Source: Bacteroidia bacterium (lineage in GTDB: Bacteria; Bacteroidota; Bacteroidia; Bacteroidales; Marinilabiliaceae). Taken from it: a DNA stretch of 64,000 nt. The position numbers and the translations under genes were made by a program. Positions 55,032 through 63,957 of this stretch are shown one piece after another. Where the stretch lies: NCBI GenBank assembly GCA_030526155.1, contig JAUNDI010000004.1, forward strand, positions 36,384-100,383, in the 5' to 3' direction. The notes below the pieces were generated by a model that did not search any database, was not told the DNA's origin, and saw only the letters and a program-made list of their open reading frames with translations. How positions within the stretch are numbered: the first letter of the stretch is position 1; each line of letters starts with the position of its first letter.

Positions 55032-57053
55032 TTATGCATTTTCTGTTTTGTATTTTTCGTAAGCCTTTTGGAGAGCGAACATATGATCGCGGTATTGGGC
55101 AGCCGCGATAAAATCCAACTCCTTAGAAGCCTGTTTCATGTCACGTTCAGCCTCCTTGATAGCCTTTTCATATTGCTTAGCACCCCAAGCGTTATATGTA
55201 CCAGCCTCCTCGGCAGCGATAAGGATATCATCAGGAGATACCTTTTGAGGTTTAGAAGCGATAAGGTCGCCTGTAGGGAGAGCCTTATTTAGAGCCTTAG
55301 GCGTGATGCCATGCTCGGTATTATATCTTATTTGCTTAGCCCTACGTTCATTTGTAGAGTCTATAGTAGCCTGCATAGACGCAGTGATGCGGTCGGCATA
55401 CATAATAACGGTACCATTGATATTACGAGCTGCGCGGCCAGCAGTCTGAGTCATGGAACGTTCAGAGCGTAAGAAGCCCTCCTTATCCGCATCAAGGATA
55501 GCCACAAGAGACACCTCTGGGAGGTCTAGTCCCTCGCGAAGAAGGTTAACGCCAACGAGGACATCGTACTCCCCCTTACGAAGTTTTTCGAGGATTTCGA
55601 CACGTTCGAGCGTATCCACATCAGAATGGATGTATGCTGTTTTGATATTAGCCTTCATGAGATACTCAGTCAGCTCCTCAGCCATACGCTTAGTGAGGGT
55701 AGTAACTAGAGTACGTTCGTGCTTCTCAATACGGATTACGATTTCCTCAAGGAGGTTATCGATTTGGTATGTAGTAGGACGCACATAAATTATTGGGTCG
55801 AGGAGGCCAGTAGGGCGTACCACCTGCTCCACGTATACGCCACCACACTTCTCCATTTCGTAATCGGCAGGAGTAGCAGAGACGTATATTGTTTGGTGGA
55901 GCATAGACTCGAACTCCTCGAATTTAAGAGGGCGGTTATCTCTAGCCGCCTTGAGACGGAAGCCATACTCCACAAGAGAGTCCTTACGTGATTTATCACC
56001 ACCATACATAGCGCGAATTTGCGGTACGGTAACATGGCTCTCATCTATGACCATAAGGAAATCCTTAGGGAAATAATCCAATAGGCAGAAAGGCTTAGTA
56101 CCCTCATCGCGACCATCGAAATATCTTGAGTAATTCTCCACACCTGGGCAGTAGCCAAGTTCGCGTATCATTTCGATATCGTATTCCACACGTTGTTGGA
56201 GACGCTTAGCCTCAATCATACGACCATTCTGTTCGAATTCGGCGCACTCCTTTAGCAAGTCGTCTTGAATCATACGTATAGCCTGCTCGGTACGTTCCTT
56301 AGAGGTAACGAAGATATTAGCAGGATATATCATACACTCCTCGAGGTTTTCGAGGATAGCGTTAGATACTGGGTCGAACATTTGGATAGAGTCGATTTCG
56401 TCGCCCCAGAACATGATACGATAAGCGAAATCGGCATAAGCAGGGTAAACATCTAGTGTGTCGCCCTTGATACGGATATTACCCCTATCGAAAGTTATAT
56501 CATTACGAGTATATAATACATCGGTAAGTTGGCGTAGGAGCACTGTAGGCGGTATGATTTGCCCCTTATTAAGTTGGATTAGCCCATTATGGAAATCATC
56601 AGGATTACCGATACCATATAGACAAGATACGGAAGATATGACAATGACATCCTTACGACCAGAGAGAAGTGCTGAAGTGGCACGGATACGCAATTTATCT
56701 AGCTCCATATTGATAGCTAGATCCTTCTCGATATAGGTATCGGTACTTGCGATATAAGCCTCAGGTTGGTAGTAATCGTAATAAGATACGAAATACTCAA
56801 CGAGGTTATTAGGGAAGAACTCCTTGAATTCAGAATATAGCTGAGCTGCAAGCGTCTTATTGTGCGATAAGATAAGTGTTGGTCGGCCTATATTCTTAAT
56901 AACATTGGCGATAGTAAACGTCTTACCAGAGCCAGTAACACCGAGGAGAGTTTGATCCTTAACACCATTAAGAATTCCCTCAGTAAGCTCTTTGATAGCC
57001 TGTGGTTGATCGCCCATAGGCTCATATGCACTCTCTAGTTTGAAAGTATTCAT
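55032..57053 (-). CDS. uvrB: UvrABC system protein B
   Basis: A 673-residue helicase-like damage verification factor of nucleotide excision repair, normal length. Walker A is GVTGSGKTFT (about 39-48); the beta-hairpin region has YYDYYQPEAYIASTDTYIEKD; later come the DESH motif (VIDESHVTVPQ), GVNLLREGLDLPEV and QTAGRAARN (motif VI). A UVR motif that binds UvrC lies near the C-terminus (about 630-665, EAERDMKQASKELDFIAAAQ). A -7 box TATATTTG (57076-57083) lies 22 bases before the ATG. First gene of uvrB-lptC-CNNM. Confidence 0.97.
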   Translation of the reverse strand: MNTFKLESAYEPMGDQPQAIKELTEGILNGVKDQTLLGVTGSGKTFTIANVIKNIGRPTLILSHNKTLAAQLYSEFKEFFPNNLVEYFVSYYDYYQPEAYIASTDTYIEKDLAINMELDKLRIRATSALLSGRKDVIVISSVSCLYGIGNPDDFHNGLIQLNKGQIIPPTVLLRQLTDVLYTRNDITFDRGNIRIKGDTLDVYPAYADFAYRIMFWGDEIDSIQMFDPVSNAILENLEECMIYPANIFVTSKERTEQAIRMIQDDLLKECAEFEQNGRMIEAKRLQQRVEYDIEMIRELGYCPGVENYSRYFDGRDEGTKPFCLLDYFPKDFLMVIDESHVTVPQIRAMYGGDKSRKDSLVEYGFRLKAARDNRPLKFEEFESMLHQTIYVSATPADYEMEKCGGVYVEQVVRPTGLLDPIIYVRPTTYQIDNLLEEIVIRIEKHERTLVTTLTKRMAEELTEYLMKANIKTAYIHSDVDTLERVEILEKLRKGEYDVLVGVNLLREGLDLPEVSLVAILDADKEGFLRSERSMTQTAGRAARNINGTVIMYADRITASMQATIDSTNERRAKQIRYNTEHGITPKALNKALPTGDLIASKPQKVSPDDILIAAEEAGTYNAWGAKQYEKAIKEAERDMKQASKELDFIAAAQYRDHMFALQKAYEKYKTENA

Positions 57054-57129
57054 CTATCGCCGATTCTATATGATGCAAATATAATAATAACAATGGAGAA
57101 TGGGTAATGGACAAGGGAGAATAGTTGAA

Positions 57130-57365
57130 TGAGGGCGGATGAATCCTGTTTGCTCGCAGTTTTTTTAGATTTTCTAGTGGGCCTAGATAGGCTAGATATC
57201 CTAGAGGAGGCTAGAAAAACATGTGGATATAAAGTGGATGGATGTTGGGAGCACCCTCGTTGGTCGTAATTTTTGTAGTTATTCTAGAGAGACTAGTTAT
57301 TCTAGAGGGGCTAGGAGATGCTAGGGAGGAGGGCGGATGATCCCTTGTTCATCGTAAATTTCTAA
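57130..57365. repeat. Composite repeat locus 5: two 9-base TAG arrays with three flanking cores
   Basis: Order on the plus strand: GGGCGGATGAATCC, core TTTGCTCGCAG (57149-57159) with T-run, TAG array 57166-57220 (six units); then core TTGGTCGTAATTTTTG (57260-57275), TAG array 57276-57330 (six units, two of them TAGTTATTC); then GGGCGGATGATCCC and core TTGTTCATCGTAAATTTC (57345-57362). No gene is present in 57054-57450 besides this and the guaA terminator. Confidence 0.8.
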
Positions 57366-57383
57366 TTAGGTGGATATAAAAAA

Positions 57384-57409
57384 AGCCCGACAGATTATGC
57401 TGTCGGGCT
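57384..57409 (-). terminator. Terminator of guaA
   Basis: A 10-bp perfect stem (AGCCCGACAG with CTGTCGGGCT) and 6-base loop; on the minus strand it is followed by a run of seven T. Confidence 0.94.
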
Positions 57410-57450
57410 ATGGAGATATCTTGAGGATATTACTCTTTAATGTTATGTGA

Positions 57451-59247
57451 CTATTCCCACTCGATTGTGCCTGGAGGCTTGTGAGTAACGTCGTACCAGA
57501 GGGATCCTGCGCCATCGGCTTGGAATTGACCCCAAAGACCTTCGAGGAGTTTTTGGTCAATCTCTGCGAAGTTAGCTGTCATAGCCTCGGAGCTATTCAC
57601 AGGGCGCATAACGATACAAGGCTTATCAGCTACGTGTAGTGGGGTGAGCACTACAGGCATCTGCCAGATCTTCTCGTATAGGTCGTTATTCTGTAGGAAC
57701 TCTGTACAGATATTATCGAAATGGCGGAGAGTATCGAACTTATCTTTAGTTGCGTATTGAGCAACGAGCTTAGGCATTTCGTTAGATACTGTGCCAACCT
57801 GCCAAATGACGCGATTGATAACCTTGAAACGGTTAACAAGCTCTGTACTGAACTTCTCGCACTCCTTCCAAGAGAGATTCTTTGTTGTGAGGAGGAAAGG
57901 CTGAGCGTATGTACGACCATCGCCCTGTACGCCCACACTCTTTACTGGGAGGACGTAACCCTCGATATTATTCTCCTTGAGATATGACTCGAGACCCTCT
58001 ACATCGGCATTAGTAGCGAAATCGCCATTACCATCAGAGCAGAGCATACGCACGCCGAGACCTGGGCCAGGGAAAGGGTGACGCCATACGAGGTTATGAG
58101 GGATACCAAGCTCCTCGCCGAGCATACGCACCTCATCCTTGTAGAGGTCGGCAAGAGGTTCGAGAAGGAGACCCTGCTCCATGAGATCCATAACCTCCTT
58201 AACGCGATTGTGGTGGGTTTTAATAAGGTCGGCATTCTTAGTACCGCCGCTCTCGATAGTATCTGGATATATAGTACCCTGAGCGATCATCCACTCCTTA
58301 GGGTCGAGATTTAGCTTAGCCATCTCCTCATCCTTTACGACGAGGAAAGTAGCACCGATACGCTTACGCTTCTCCTCTGGTGCTGTGATACCCTCGAGTT
58401 TGCTTAGGAAGCTATCGGTAGCATCTACTACGCGGAGATTGTGCATACCCTCGGCTTTAAGGAACTCGATAATCTTTTGGCTCTCATCCATACGCATCAT
58501 ACCATTATCGATATGGAGACCCATAACGCGGTCGGTACCAAGTACGCGGTTGAGGAGTACGAAAGCTACGGTACTATCTACGCCACCAGATACGAGGAGG
58601 AACACCTTGCGGTCGCCCACCTCATTCTTAATCTTCTCAGAGATGAGAGGCATATAGCTCTTCATGTTCCAGTTACGCTCGCAACCACAGATAGAGACGA
58701 AATTATCGAGAAGTTGCATACCGAACTTACTATGGGTAACCTCTGGGTGGAATTGGATACCATATATTTTACGCTCGTCGAGAGCTACGGCAGCTACGGG
58801 GCAATCCTTAGTAGAAGCGATGATACGATATCCCTCAGGGAGTTTAGATACCATATCGCCGTGGCTCATCCACATAGGCGATGCGGCAGGGATATCCTTG
58901 AGGAGAGGGTGAGAAGCCTCGCCTAGTTGAAGGTCTGCAATACCATACTCCTTGACCTTACCAGGTGTAACTGTACCGCCTAATTGCTGAGCGATGAGCT
59001 GGTGACCATAGCAGATACCGAGTTTAGGCACTGGGATATTAAGAATCTCAGGGTTGTATTCTGGAGCGTCATCAGCATATACGCTAGATGGTCCGCCGCT
59101 ATAGATGATTCCGCTGGCACCGGCCAACTCTTCTACTGGAGCTGCTGGAGAATGAATCTCAGTGAAAACGCCCAAACGGCGTACTCGATTGGCAATAAGG
59201 TGAGCATACTGTCCGCCAAAGTCGAGGATAATGATTTTTTGTTGCAT
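57451..59247 (-). CDS. guaA: GMP synthase (glutamine-hydrolysing)
   Basis: The enzyme converts XMP to GMP with glutamine and ATP. Residues 1-190 are the class I glutamine amidotransferase with C79 (GICYGHQL), H167 and E169 (IQFHPEVTHS); the ATP pyrophosphatase P-loop is LLVSGGVDSTVA (218-229); the C-terminal XMP site and dimer region end in PPGTIEWE. At 598 residues it is about 75 longer than the E. coli enzyme (525), with extra sequence in the C-terminal half (near LCSDGNGDFATNADVEG onward), the arrangement of a known long subgroup. A minus-strand -7 box TACCTTTG (59283-59290) lies 35 bases upstream. Confidence 0.96.
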   Translation of the reverse strand: MQQKIIILDFGGQYAHLIANRVRRLGVFTEIHSPAAPVEELAGASGIIYSGGPSSVYADDAPEYNPEILNIPVPKLGICYGHQLIAQQLGGTVTPGKVKEYGIADLQLGEASHPLLKDIPAASPMWMSHGDMVSKLPEGYRIIASTKDCPVAAVALDERKIYGIQFHPEVTHSKFGMQLLDNFVSICGCERNWNMKSYMPLISEKIKNEVGDRKVFLLVSGGVDSTVAFVLLNRVLGTDRVMGLHIDNGMMRMDESQKIIEFLKAEGMHNLRVVDATDSFLSKLEGITAPEEKRKRIGATFLVVKDEEMAKLNLDPKEWMIAQGTIYPDTIESGGTKNADLIKTHHNRVKEVMDLMEQGLLLEPLADLYKDEVRMLGEELGIPHNLVWRHPFPGPGLGVRMLCSDGNGDFATNADVEGLESYLKENNIEGYVLPVKSVGVQGDGRTYAQPFLLTTKNLSWKECEKFSTELVNRFKVINRVIWQVGTVSNEMPKLVAQYATKDKFDTLRHFDNICTEFLQNNDLYEKIWQMPVVLTPLHVADKPCIVMRPVNSSEAMTANFAEIDQKLLEGLWGQFQADGAGSLWYDVTHKPPGTIEWE

Positions 59248-59313
59248 TTTAAATCAGTGCTTTATGATTTGCAATATCGCGACAAAGGTAATCAAAAAAT
59301 GGCAGTACTAGTA

Positions 59314-59342
59314 TTTGGGTAGATGGATATTGACTATATTTG
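59314..59342 (+). promoter_or_regulatory. Promoter of the mscS-type gene
   Basis: TTTG (59314-59317), 17 bases, then TATATTTG (59335-59342). The ATG at 59375 is 32 bases further. Divergent from the guaA promoter. Confidence 0.6.
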
Positions 59343-59374
59343 TACATTATTTAATACACTAAAGAATTTTTTAT

Positions 59375-60445
59375 ATGTCAGAATTAGAATCAATGCCATT
59401 TTTTGAGTTTGATATACTCAAGAATGTTTTTTGGGGCAGCACTTTAAACCAGTGGATGTGGTGCATCATTATTATTACAGCAGGTTTTTTATTGAGCAAG
59501 TTGATTTATAGGATTTGTGGTTGGATTACTACCTTTATTACGAGGAGGACGGAGACAACATTTGACGACAAGATAGTGGAGCATGCGAAGCATCCATTTA
59601 TGTTTATGGTCATTTTGATATCATTTTATGTAGGATTGCATCGTTTGACCATTGGAGAGAGTGCTTCGGCGGTTATCAATAAGATATATGTGGGCTTGAT
59701 GACCATAAATGTCACTTGGTTTATTTCGGGCATAGTACATGCCTTTATGAACGAGGTAGTAAGGAAGAAGACATCTATAGATACACATATTCTAAATGTA
59801 GTACATAAGACACTCATATATGTAGTTTGGGGTATGGGTGTGGTTATAGCCCTTACGAATGTAGGCTATGATGTAAGCGCCATGATAGCCGGTCTTGGTA
59901 TTGGAGGTTTGGCATTAGCTATGGCTGCGCAAGATTCGGTAAGTAACTTCTTTGGTGGCTTTACCATTTTTACAGACCATCCATTTAAGGTAGGCGACAG
60001 AATACGTATTGGTGGCAATGACGGTACTGTATTTGAGATAGGCATTAGAAGTTTCCGTATGCGTACCCTTGATGGTACTGTAATAATAATACCAAACTCG
60101 CAAGCCGTTAGTCAGGTTATTGAGAATATCTCGAATGAGCCAACTAGAAAGATAAAGTTGCAATTAGGCCTTACATATGACACTACGCCAGAGCAGATGC
60201 AGAAGGCGATGAAGATTTTGGACCAGATAGGGCTAGATAACGATGAGATTACCAATGATGGCAATGCTACCTTTAATTCGTTTGGTGATTTTTCGTTGAA
60301 TATTCTTTTTGTGTACTATATCAAGAAGGGTTCAGATGTATTTAGGGTACAGAATGACGTCAATATGGAGATTTTGAAGAGATTTAATGCTGAGGGGTTG
60401 AATTTTGCGTTCCCTACTCAGACGGTTTATACTATAAACAATTGA
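59375..60445 (+). CDS. Small-conductance mechanosensitive channel (MscS family)
   Basis: A 356-residue inner membrane channel that releases solutes on osmotic downshift. Four or five N-terminal helices are seen (near 25-48, 72-90, 102-122, 145-165). The pore-lining helix and its continuation are the Gly/Ala-rich MIAGLGIGGLALAMAAQDSV, followed by the beta domain motif NFFGGFTIF and PFKVGDRIRIGGNDGTVFEIG, typical of MscS, and the C-terminal alpha/beta cytoplasmic cage. Ordinary length for a YnaI/MscS-like form. Stands alone with promoter and terminator. Arginine codons are mostly AGA/AGG. Confidence 0.92.
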   Translation: MSELESMPFFEFDILKNVFWGSTLNQWMWCIIIITAGFLLSKLIYRICGWITTFITRRTETTFDDKIVEHAKHPFMFMVILISFYVGLHRLTIGESASAVINKIYVGLMTINVTWFISGIVHAFMNEVVRKKTSIDTHILNVVHKTLIYVVWGMGVVIALTNVGYDVSAMIAGLGIGGLALAMAAQDSVSNFFGGFTIFTDHPFKVGDRIRIGGNDGTVFEIGIRSFRMRTLDGTVIIIPNSQAVSQVIENISNEPTRKIKLQLGLTYDTTPEQMQKAMKILDQIGLDNDEITNDGNATFNSFGDFSLNILFVYYIKKGSDVFRVQNDVNMEILKRFNAEGLNFAFPTQTVYTINN

Positions 60446-60501
60446 GAGAGGGAAAAGGATAATTGATAATAGCATATAACAATTATCATATAACAAACAA
60501 T

Positions 60502-60532
60502 ATGGCGTATCCGTTGGGGGTACGCCATTTGT
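60502..60532. terminator. Terminator between mscS-type gene and truA
   Basis: ATGGCGTA pairs with TACGCCAT, with CC/GG extension around the loop, followed by TTGTTTTAG on plus; the minus strand also has a T-rich TTGTTTGTT tail, so it may serve both convergent genes. Confidence 0.8.
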
Positions 60533-60548
60533 TTTAGATTATATTAGG

Positions 60549-61340
60549 TTATGCTAATCGTAGGATGCTTGGAATTATCTCTTGGCCACGTATTACTCTT
60601 TCGCCCTTATAGTATACATGTTCGAGGTATAGGCCAGATGGTGGGGCGGTGAGTTTAGCTGGGATAGGCGAGAAAGAGGTAAGCATTTTAGCGACATCTC
60701 TTTCGCGTAGGTTACCACGACCGACATCTACGAGAGTGCCAACGATACGCCTTACCATTTTCCATAGGAAGTGAGAGCCTACTATGTGGATGACAATTAA
60801 GTTATCTGTTTCGTGAATATCTAAGAAACGGATATTGACCAAAGTGGTATCTGTTTCGGCATTAGGGTCGGTAAAAGAGCGGAAGTCGTGGTGCCCATAG
60901 AAACACTCAGACGCCTCAATCATATTTGCTACATTTAGTCGGTCCTTTATCCACCAAATATTTTGTTTTCCGAAAGCAGAGCGGCGCTTAGATATGATAT
61001 ATACATAGCTACGCTCCACGGCATCGAAACGTGCGTGAAACTGAGGGTCGGTCTTTTCTACCTTTAGGACATTGATATCGGAAGGCAGATTATCATTAAG
61101 ACCCATTCTGATACGTTCGACGGGGAGATTAGACTGTACGTCGAGATGGGCTACTTGTCCGAGAGCGTGCACCCCGGAGTCGGTACGGCCAGAACCATAG
61201 AATTCGAATTTAGCCCTTTCGCCGAATAGAGCCTTACATGCATCGAAGAATGCGCCTTGTATAGACTTTTGGCCCTTTTGCACTTGCCAACCATTGTATT
61301 TTGTTCCTTCGTATTCTATGAGAAGTTTGAATCTAGCCAT
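60549..61340 (-). CDS. truA: tRNA pseudouridine synthase A
   Basis: A 263-residue enzyme that makes pseudouridine at positions 38-40 of the tRNA anticodon arm. The catalytic aspartate is D54 in YGSGRTDSGVHALGQ. Other family segments: YEGTKYNGWQVQKGQKSIQG at the N-terminus, FHARFDAVERSYVY, and SHFLWKMVRRIVGTLVDVGRG. Normal length. The gene stands alone; no perfect -7 box was found upstream. Confidence 0.97.
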   Translation of the reverse strand: MARFKLLIEYEGTKYNGWQVQKGQKSIQGAFFDACKALFGERAKFEFYGSGRTDSGVHALGQVAHLDVQSNLPVERIRMGLNDNLPSDINVLKVEKTDPQFHARFDAVERSYVYIISKRRSAFGKQNIWWIKDRLNVANMIEASECFYGHHDFRSFTDPNAETDTTLVNIRFLDIHETDNLIVIHIVGSHFLWKMVRRIVGTLVDVGRGNLRERDVAKMLTSFSPIPAKLTAPPSGLYLEHVYYKGERVIRGQEIIPSILRLA

Positions 61341-61640
61341 TTTGGTATATAATTATAGGTGCGAAGTTAGTGATTTTAGAGACCGGCTATTAGCAATTCA
61401 ATGATGTAAAGATGGAAATGGCTGTTAAAAAAGCATATAATGAACGGCTTTTAACATCTTAGGCGAAACATTTTCCTATAAAATAGGGTAACAATAGGCA
61501 CAAACAGAGATGGACGTCATAGGAACGATCCTCGCATACACACCGCGTCGCACTAGCGAATAAGGTCGCGCAACACTAGAGAAAGAAAAAAAGGGTAGAT
61601 ACACTAGAGATTTTTTATAGTTGATACATATTTGATTAGG
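61341..61640. other. Gene-free stretch upstream of truA
   Basis: No credible ORF, tRNA or known RNA is seen. There are two small inverted repeats on the plus strand: GTTAAAA...GC with GC TTTTAAC around 61424-61456, and CCTAT AAA ATAGG near 61476-61488. The stretch ends in a plus-strand terminator, which raises the possibility of a small RNA, but no good plus-strand promoter is visible. Confidence 0.3.
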
Positions 61641-61677
61641 GAGCGATTGCTACGAAGTGGCAGTCGCTCTTCTTTTG
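61641..61677 (+). terminator. Orphan plus-strand terminator
   Basis: GAGCGATTGC pairs with GCAGTCGCTC (one T-G pair) around a 9-base loop, followed by TTCTTTTGT. No plus-strand gene precedes it for more than 1.1 kb, since truA is on the minus strand. Confidence 0.75.
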
Positions 61678-61711
61678 TATATATATTACTTTGAACCATA
61701 GGCGAACAAAA

Positions 61712-61741
61712 AAGGTGCATCTCTGATAGGAGATACACCTT
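61712..61741 (-). terminator. Terminator of the GH51 gene
   Basis: AAGGTGCATCTC pairs with GAGATACACCTT (one mismatch) around a 6-base loop; on the minus strand it is followed by TTTTTTGTTC. It lies 23 bases after the stop. Confidence 0.9.
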
Positions 61742-61764
61742 AGTGATATTTAGCTATTCAGCTA

Positions 61765-63789
61765 TTAGAGCTGATAAGTAAGCATTACGAAAGAGTAAGG
61801 CTCGAGCTTCATGTTAGTCTTCTTTTGAGCCTTGATTTGCTCTGTAGTAGGAGCGATAGGCTGAACATCGAAGTTATTCTCGTCCTCTGGTTGGCCCTTA
61901 AGAGTAGTCTTAGTAGCCATACCCTTAACGCCGAAGCGAGAGAGGTTGATTGTTACATTCTTCTCATTAGCTGTAGCGTTACATACCTTAACGAAGAGTT
62001 GGCGAGTCTTAGTATTAAGAACTACAGACTGCTCTTGGAGCATACCCTCACCCTCACTCTTATCTGCGTTCTCAATCTTCACGCAGTCGCCATAGTAATA
62101 GTTACCTGAAGACTGACCGAACATCTGCTGTACGTAGTAGCTACATGTAGGGAATACCTTCTCATTGTCGTAGTAGATCATATCTGGGTTCCAGTTTGTA
62201 GCATTCTTACGAGCGAACAAAGGAGCGTAAGAAGTCATACATACTACATCACCATTTCTCTCGACGTGGATAAGGTAGAGAGCCTCAGCAAGAGCGTCGA
62301 TAAGTTTCTTATCCTTAGAAGCGTACTCTCCGAGATATACCTTAGTCTTACGATTACGAGGATAAGAGTCGTACTGGCGGCTCTTCATGAAGTACTCACG
62401 AGGCTCGTAGTAGTGCTCGTCGAGGATAGGCATATTAAGCTCCTCAGCGATACGCCAGCCATTCTCGTAGTCGCCATCAGGGTCTGAAGGGTTAGCCTTA
62501 GCGTGAGAGCCAGGACCATCAGTACCTACGATGATGATATTAGGGTACTTCTCAGTAATAATCTTATACATATACTTAAAGCGCTCCTCGAACTCTGGAG
62601 ATATCTTCTCCTCGTTACCGATACCTAGGTATTTGAGGTTGAAAGGAGCTGGGTGACCAGCCTCTGCACGAACCTTACCCCAAGTAGTATTCTCGTCGCC
62701 ATTAGCCCACTCGATAAGGTCGAGAGCATCCTGTACCCACTCATCCATTTCGCTCATAGGCTTTACATCCTGAGCTTGTGTAGGGTACATATTCCAACCG
62801 CCATTAGTACCTTGGCAACTAACGCCACAAGGGAGGATTGGCACTGGCTCCATGTTCATATCCTCGCAAAGTTGGAAGTACTCGAAGTAACCGATAGTCA
62901 TAGACTGATGGTAACCCCATGTATTCTTTTGCTGCTTACGAGTCTCCTTAGGACCTACGGTCTCCTTCCAACGATAAGTATTCCAGAAACCATCGCCACC
63001 GCCGTGAACTACGCAACCGCCAGGGAAGCGCATGAACTTAGGGTTAAGAGCCTCGAGATACTCAGCGAGATCTCTGCGGATGCCGTGACCCTTGTATGTA
63101 TCCTGAGGCATAAGAGATACCATATCTACATCCATTTCACCAACAGTGAGGACGAGGATTTGGAGCACTGCGTTAGAGCAATCCTCAGAAGATTCGATAG
63201 TAGCAGAGTATTTCTGCCAATCGGTAGAATTTACAGTAATATTAGCCTCGCCGAGAAGTTTAGGATCTTGACCCCAACCTTGAGGTTGTGCGAGAACTAC
63301 GCGTACCTCTTTAGCGTCGCCGGCAACATTACGAGCGAAGATAGAGAAGTCGTACTTACCGCCAGCCTTAACAGACATACCTGGCTCCCAACCATCATTC
63401 TGTATGCCGTAGCCAACCCAACCATTATAGTCGTAGAACTTACGTGTACGCTCAATCATGAGGTGCATGTAGTTAGGGTTGTTAGGGTGGATAGGGTTCT
63501 GCTGTTTAACGGTGAGGTTACCGAGAGAGTGACCTGGGCGAACTACGCGCCAATTTGTACCAGGACCCCAACCATCTCGGTCGCTAGGAGAGTATTCGAA
63601 AGAGCCGTTTTGTATAAGATCAGCATTAAGACCGCCATCGGCAGACGAGCTAATATCCTCGAAGAAGATACCGATGAGTTCGTTACTGATTTGTTTACCT
63701 CCAGATGGAGCCTTCATCGGTTTTTGAGCCATAGCGCCTACTGCCGATGCAGCCATAAGTGTAATAGCTAGTGAACGTAAATTTTTCAT
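61765..63789 (-). CDS. Secreted alpha-L-arabinofuranosidase, GH51
   Basis: A 674-residue enzyme that removes arabinofuranose side chains from plant polysaccharides such as arabinan or arabinoxylan. A signal peptide (MKNLRSLAITLMAASAVGAMAQ) targets it to the periplasm or beyond. Residues about 30-65 give the GH51 start (ISNELIGIFFEDISSSADGGLNADL), residues about 65-230 include a carbohydrate-binding-type beta domain, and the catalytic barrel has the acid/base E393 (YLGIGNEEK) and nucleophile E488 (KVYLGEYAS). The last 120 residues are the alpha-L-AF C-terminal beta domain. It is not within a visible SusC/SusD locus. Activity on other furanosides is possible. Confidence 0.92.
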   Translation of the reverse strand: MKNLRSLAITLMAASAVGAMAQKPMKAPSGGKQISNELIGIFFEDISSSADGGLNADLIQNGSFEYSPSDRDGWGPGTNWRVVRPGHSLGNLTVKQQNPIHPNNPNYMHLMIERTRKFYDYNGWVGYGIQNDGWEPGMSVKAGGKYDFSIFARNVAGDAKEVRVVLAQPQGWGQDPKLLGEANITVNSTDWQKYSATIESSEDCSNAVLQILVLTVGEMDVDMVSLMPQDTYKGHGIRRDLAEYLEALNPKFMRFPGGCVVHGGGDGFWNTYRWKETVGPKETRKQQKNTWGYHQSMTIGYFEYFQLCEDMNMEPVPILPCGVSCQGTNGGWNMYPTQAQDVKPMSEMDEWVQDALDLIEWANGDENTTWGKVRAEAGHPAPFNLKYLGIGNEEKISPEFEERFKYMYKIITEKYPNIIIVGTDGPGSHAKANPSDPDGDYENGWRIAEELNMPILDEHYYEPREYFMKSRQYDSYPRNRKTKVYLGEYASKDKKLIDALAEALYLIHVERNGDVVCMTSYAPLFARKNATNWNPDMIYYDNEKVFPTCSYYVQQMFGQSSGNYYYGDCVKIENADKSEGEGMLQEQSVVLNTKTRQLFVKVCNATANEKNVTINLSRFGVKGMATKTTLKGQPEDENNFDVQPIAPTTEQIKAQKKTNMKLEPYSFVMLTYQL

Positions 63790-63842
63790 TTAAGCAATAA
63801 TGTATTTAACTGCAATGTTTGTACTTAGTTTTATATCATGTG

Positions 63843-63874
63843 CAAAAATATGTAAAAGAATCTCAATTCACAAC
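63843..63874 (-). promoter_or_regulatory. Promoter of the GH51 gene
   Basis: Minus-strand -7 box TATTTTTG (63843-63850), with GTTG (63871-63874) 20 bases upstream, one mismatch from TTTG. The leader to the ATG at 63789 would be about 45 bases. Confidence 0.55.
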
Positions 63875-63957
63875 TATAAGTACCTATTTCTTTGACGGCG
63901 GTTGAGGATGGGAGAGGGACAGTGGGGAATGGAGAGAGGGTGGTGTTTGGTGGGTTG

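Noticed and set aside
62653-63771. Plus-strand open frame of 372 codons opposite the GH51 gene
   Set aside because: It is antisense to a clear GH51 enzyme with both catalytic glutamates; low-complexity Leu/Thr/Ile-rich translation is typical of a shadow frame.
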